A stretch of 64,000 nucleotides of DNA from Cryobacterium arcticum (lineage in GTDB: Bacteria > Actinomycetota > Actinomycetes > Actinomycetales > Microbacteriaceae): assembly GCF_001679725.1 (NCBI RefSeq), contig NZ_CP016282.1:2852001-2916000 (forward strand), read 5' to 3'. Below, one piece after another: positions 60,618 to 64,000 of the stretch. How positions within the stretch are numbered: position 1 is the stretch's first letter; each line of letters begins with the position of its first letter. Position numbers and translations under genes: made by a program. Below the pieces are notes generated by a model, which had not been told where the DNA came from, did no database searches, and saw nothing but the letters and a program-made list of their open reading frames with translations.

Positions 60618-62876
60618 CTATGCCGTGACCGTGAAGGCGCTTTCGAGAAGCACACTGTCCCGTGACGATGGGCCGACCAGAAGCTCGAACTCCCCCGGTT
60701 CCACCACGCGGAGCCCTGCGGTATCCACGATGCTGCAGTCGGCCACGGGCAGGTCGAGCCGCACCCGCACGCTCTCCCCCGGAGCCATCAACACCTGGCG
60801 GTAGGCCTTGAGCTCCTTGTCGGTCCAGCTCACCGACGTCACGACATCGCGTACGTAGACCTGCACGGTTTCCAATGCCGGGCGGGTGCCGGTGTTCTGC
60901 ACGGTCACGTGCGCCACGATCGTGTCGGCTGTCGTGAGCGACGTCTGCTCGAGTACCAGGTCGGCGTACTCCACCGTGCTGTAGCTGCGGCCCTCGCCGA
61001 ACGCCCAGGCGGGCGACTGGGTGAGGTCGGCGTAGCGGTCGCCGTGCTGGCCGCGCAGCTGGTTGTAATAGGTGGGCTGCTGGCCCACGTGGCGGGCGAA
61101 CGAGATGGGCAGTCGGCCCGACGGCTCCACGGCTCCGACGAGGATCTCGGCGAGGGCGCGGCCGCCCTGCATGCCTGGGTTGGCCGACCAGAGCACGGCG
61201 GCGGCGTGCTGCACCGAAGCCGGCAGCACGAGGGGCTTGGAGGCGAGCAGCACCACTACCACCGGCTTGCCCGTGGCGATGAGGGCGTCGAGCAGGGCGA
61301 TCTGCCCGCCGATGAGCTCGAGCGTGGCCGTGGAACGGCCCTCGCCGACGAGTTCGATCCGGTCGCCGACTACGGCCACCACCACATCCGCGTTCTGGGC
61401 TGCGGCCACGGCCTCGTCGATCAGGGCCTGATCGGGCTCGCACGGCACCACGTGCGGCGGGCGGGGCTGGCCGTCGGGGAAGGTCGCGCCGGCGGGGTCC
61501 GGCTCGAGGGTGAGGATGTCGGCGCCGCGGGCGTGGGTGATCGTGAAGGTGTCGGGGGCGATGCCGCGGAGGCCGTCGAGCACGGTGGTGATCATCTCGC
61601 GGGGCTGCCCGTCGAGCCAGCCCACCTGGCCGGAGCCGCCGGCCCAGTCGCCGAGCTGGGTTTGCGCGTCGTCGGCCAGCGGCCCTACGACGGCCACGCG
61701 GGTGGGCGCGGCCGCGGAGAGTGGCAGCAGCCCGTCGTTTTCGAGCAGCACGATCGAGCGGCGGGCCATTTCGAGGTTCAGCTCGGCGTGCGCGGTGGTG
61801 CCCACGGTGCCGGTCAGGTCGGCCTGGGGCCCGCGCGGGTTCTCGAACAGGCCGAGCTCGAACTTGAGGGTGAGGATGCGGGCCACGGCGGCGTCGAAGG
61901 CATCCGCCTCGAGCAGACCTTGCTGCACGGCGTCCTGGGCGCCTTCGAAGAACTTGGGGGTGGTCATGATCATGTCGTTGCCGGCGCGCACGGCCGCGGC
62001 CGCCGCGTGGGTGTAGTCGGGTTGCACCTTCTGCTCCCACACCATGCGGCCCACGTTGTCCCAGTCGGTAATGAGGGTGCCGGTGTAGCCCCACTCGCCG
62101 CGCAGCACGTCGCTGAGCAGCCAGTCGTTCACCGTGATGGGCACGCCGTCCATGCTCTGGTAGCCGAGCATGAACGACCGGCAGCCCTCCCGGGCCACCC
62201 GTTCGAATGGCGGCAGAAACCAGGAGCGCAGCTTGCGCCGGGAGATGTCGGCCTCGGTGGCGTCGCGGCCGCCCTGGGTCTCGGAGTAACCGGCGAAGTG
62301 CTTGGCGGTGGCGAGGATCGCGGTGGGATCGGCCAGGCCGTCGCCCTGGTAGCCGCGCACCATGGCGCTGGCGAGTTCGCCGATGAGGAACGGGTCTTCA
62401 CCGAAGGTCTCGTTCACCCTCCCCCAGCGCAGGTCGCGGGCGATGCAGAGCACCGGTGAGAAGGTCCAGTGAATGCCGGTGGCCGCCACCTCCACCGCGG
62501 TGGCCCGGGCGACCCGCTCCACCAGCTCGGCGTCCCAGGAGGCGGCCATGCCGAGCTGCGTCGGGTAGATGGTGGCGCCCTCGTGGAACGAGTGCCCGTG
62601 GATGGCGTCCTCGGCGATGAGCAGCGGAATGCGCCACCGGGTCTGGGCGGTGAGGTCGTTCGCCCGGCGGATGAGTTCGGGTGAGGTGTGCAGGACGGAG
62701 CCGGCGTGCTTCTGCAGCACGTGGTCGTCGAGTTCCTCTCGCGCGTCAAGCTGCAGCATCTGGCCGATCTTCTCCTCGAGCGACAGCCGGCCGAGGAGGT
62801 CGGCGACGCGCTCGGGAACCGGGCGGGACGCATCCTGGTACAGGAAGGTGGCGGTGGTGGTGGGGGAAATCCTCAT
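60618..62876 (-). CDS. bglX: Glycoside hydrolase family 3 beta-glucosidase
   Basis: 752 residues, no signal peptide, so cytosolic. N-terminal barrel with LLIAEDAIHGHSFHEGATIYPTQLGMAASWD, GRVNETFGEDP, and KHFAGYSETQGGRDATE; nucleophile Asp in LITDWDNVGRMV (about 273). The second domain has VVLLASKPLVLPASVQ and GVLPISFARHVGQQPTYYN-like residues (RLPISFARHVGQQ), and a C-terminal fibronectin III-like domain. Hydrolyses beta-glucosides or xylosides. Its ATG overlaps the stop of the OppC-type permease by 4 bp, so it is part of the sugar/oligosaccharide uptake operon. Confidence 0.92.
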   Translation of the reverse strand: MRISPTTTATFLYQDASRPVPERVADLLGRLSLEEKIGQMLQLDAREELDDHVLQKHAGSVLHTSPELIRRANDLTAQTRWRIPLLIAEDAIHGHSFHEGATIYPTQLGMAASWDAELVERVARATAVEVAATGIHWTFSPVLCIARDLRWGRVNETFGEDPFLIGELASAMVRGYQGDGLADPTAILATAKHFAGYSETQGGRDATEADISRRKLRSWFLPPFERVAREGCRSFMLGYQSMDGVPITVNDWLLSDVLRGEWGYTGTLITDWDNVGRMVWEQKVQPDYTHAAAAAVRAGNDMIMTTPKFFEGAQDAVQQGLLEADAFDAAVARILTLKFELGLFENPRGPQADLTGTVGTTAHAELNLEMARRSIVLLENDGLLPLSAAAPTRVAVVGPLADDAQTQLGDWAGGSGQVGWLDGQPREMITTVLDGLRGIAPDTFTITHARGADILTLEPDPAGATFPDGQPRPPHVVPCEPDQALIDEAVAAAQNADVVVAVVGDRIELVGEGRSTATLELIGGQIALLDALIATGKPVVVVLLASKPLVLPASVQHAAAVLWSANPGMQGGRALAEILVGAVEPSGRLPISFARHVGQQPTYYNQLRGQHGDRYADLTQSPAWAFGEGRSYSTVEYADLVLEQTSLTTADTIVAHVTVQNTGTRPALETVQVYVRDVVTSVSWTDKELKAYRQVLMAPGESVRVRLDLPVADCSIVDTAGLRVVEPGEFELLVGPSSRDSVLLESAFTVTA

Positions 62877-63937
62877 GGTGTCTGTGGTGCCTTCTTCTGG
62901 GGTGCAGTCTCAAGTGTGGGGGTGCGCACAGCGGTCATCGCGTCGTTGACGTCGAGACCCTTCTTCTTCATGGCGCGGGCGCGCTCGCCGGCCGAGCGCA
63001 GGCGGGGGTTGACGTACTCGTCGATGCCGAAGTTGATCAGCGACAGCGCCACCCCGAGGATGGCGATGCAGAGCCCGGCCGGGATGTACCACCACCAGAA
63101 GTCGGGGAAGGCACCGTTCTGCTGCGCCCAGAACAGGATCGTTCCCCAGTTGAGGTTGGTGATGGGGATCACCCCGATGAACGCGAGCGTGGTGAGGCCC
63201 AGCACGGCCGCGGTGACGGTGCCGACGAAGCTTGACGCGATGATCGCCATCAGGTTGGGCAGCATCTCCACCAGGATGATGCGGTGCAGCGGTTCGCCGT
63301 TGGCCCGGGCGGCCTGGATGAAGTCGCGGTTGCGCAGCGACATGGTCTGTGCGCGCAGCACCCGGGCTCCCCAGGCCCAGCCTGTGGCGGCCAGCACAGC
63401 GGCGATGAGGATCAGCGGCGGGTTCTCGAACTGGGAGGCGACGATGATGATCAGCGGCAGCCCGGGGATGACGAGGAACACGTTGGTGATCGCGGACAGC
63501 GATTCGCTGCGCCAGCCTCGGGTGTACCCGGCGACGACGCCCATCAGCACGGCGATGGCGGTGCCGATGATGCCGGCCAGGAAGCCGACGATGAGCACAC
63601 CGCGGGTGCCGTAGATGATCTGGCTGAGGATGTCTTCGCCCATGTGGGTGGTGCCGAGCAGGTGGGCGAGGGACGGCGCCTGTCGCAGCGCCGTGAAGTC
63701 CTTCTCCAGTGCGCCGTAGGGGGCGATCACGTCACCGAGCAGCGCGACGACGACGAAGACGCCGAGGATGATGATGCCGGTGAGCGACTTGGGGTTGCGG
63801 AACATCGCGAACGACATAAGCAGCTGCGACCAGAAGGTCTTCTTCTGCGGCACCTGGCGGGACACCGGGGCACGCATTGTGGAGGTCTCGGGGGCGCCGA
63901 GACTGGCCGGGCCGGTGGGGATTGTGGGGATGGTCAT
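62873..63937 (-). CDS. Oligopeptide/oligosaccharide ABC permease, OppC/DppC type
   Basis: 354 residues with six helices. N-terminal segment with FAMFRNPKSLTGIIILGVF; EAA loop RDFIQAARANGEPLHRIILVEMLPN at about 222-246. In this operon it precedes a GH3 enzyme, so the substrate is probably an oligosaccharide (some Opp-family importers carry cello- or xylo-oligosaccharides). Stop/start overlap ATGA with the GH3 gene. Confidence 0.9.
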   Translation of the reverse strand: MTIPTIPTGPASLGAPETSTMRAPVSRQVPQKKTFWSQLLMSFAMFRNPKSLTGIIILGVFVVVALLGDVIAPYGALEKDFTALRQAPSLAHLLGTTHMGEDILSQIIYGTRGVLIVGFLAGIIGTAIAVLMGVVAGYTRGWRSESLSAITNVFLVIPGLPLIIIVASQFENPPLILIAAVLAATGWAWGARVLRAQTMSLRNRDFIQAARANGEPLHRIILVEMLPNLMAIIASSFVGTVTAAVLGLTTLAFIGVIPITNLNWGTILFWAQQNGAFPDFWWWYIPAGLCIAILGVALSLINFGIDEYVNPRLRSAGERARAMKKKGLDVNDAMTAVRTPTLETAPQKKAPQTP

Positions 63938-63938
63938 C

Positions 63939-64000
63939 TCAGGCCTCCGTCTGGCGTGTGCGGGGATCGAGGATGGCGTAGGCGACGTCGGCGAGGATGT
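63939..64000 (-). CDS. OppB/DppB-type ABC permease, C-terminal end only
   Basis: Cut by the window edge. The visible end reads ILADVAYAILDPRTRQTEA and stops at 63939; the DVAYAILDPR block is the conserved C-terminus of OppB/DppB permeases. Its stop is one base before the OppC start, so it precedes that gene in the operon. Confidence 0.85.
   Translation of the reverse strand, partial: ILADVAYAILDPRTRQTEA

Noticed and set aside
60909..62459. 516-codon plus-strand frame
   Set aside because: Antisense of the GH3 gene, no domains.

Overview
The window is high-GC actinobacterial DNA. The dense GGATGC/GCATCC usage, GC-rich third positions, and gene types (DUF4097 protein, EF-G2, DUF1294, ROK-controlled PTS, Atu4866 protein) fit Microbacteriaceae, something like Cryobacterium. 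That placement is an inference; there is no rRNA, tRNA or marker gene here to fix it.

Left part (1-19.6 kb), mostly chromosomal housekeeping: a ribbon-helix-helix regulator with its own spaced operators, a DUF4097 protein and a DrrAB-type ABC exporter (0.2-3.3 kb); a small XRE regulator divergent from a methionine aminopeptidase; a complete importer of the Fe3+/thiamine/aminoethylphosphonate class (4.6-8.6 kb); a six-unit 33-bp intergenic repeat array; SOUL protein; EF-G2; a cold-shock/DUF1294 protein; an HxlR/FMN-reductase pair with two clear palindromic operators; PutP; and two tandem POT peptide transporters, the second exactly one base short.

Middle part (19.6-49.2 kb), regulators, small membrane proteins and catabolism: a degenerate HTH/HepT-like pair flanked by two related 38-bp hairpins; a large secreted carbohydrate-active-looking protein under a LacI-type operator; a Kv-type channel; an orphan NERD-UvrD helicase; a one-base-disrupted TetR gene next to a secreted bacteriocin-like protein with a possible immunity protein; redox enzymes, TetR and HxlR regulators with their targets; an XRE/amidohydrolase/Atu4866 cluster; and an ascorbate-family PTS with a ROK regulator, transketolase and DeoC, tied together by a shared 12-bp motif. 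A gene with its flank is duplicated at 25.0-25.7 and 36.2-36.8 kb.

49.3-60.6 kb is a defence-like island of different base and codon use. A four-gene minus-strand operon with 1-4 bp overlaps or gaps encodes an MmeI/YeeA-like adenine methyltransferase without its own nuclease motif, an SF2 helicase, a T5orf172 GIY-YIG nuclease and a PD-(D/E)XK nuclease with a PUA/EVE-like domain. Converging on it are a HEPN protein (one-base frameshift) and an unknown protein overlapping a four-helix membrane protein. This block is the best candidate for an incompletely described system.

The right end (60.6-64 kb) returns to metabolism: a GH3 beta-glucosidase coupled to OppC/OppB-type permeases, the latter cut by the window edge.
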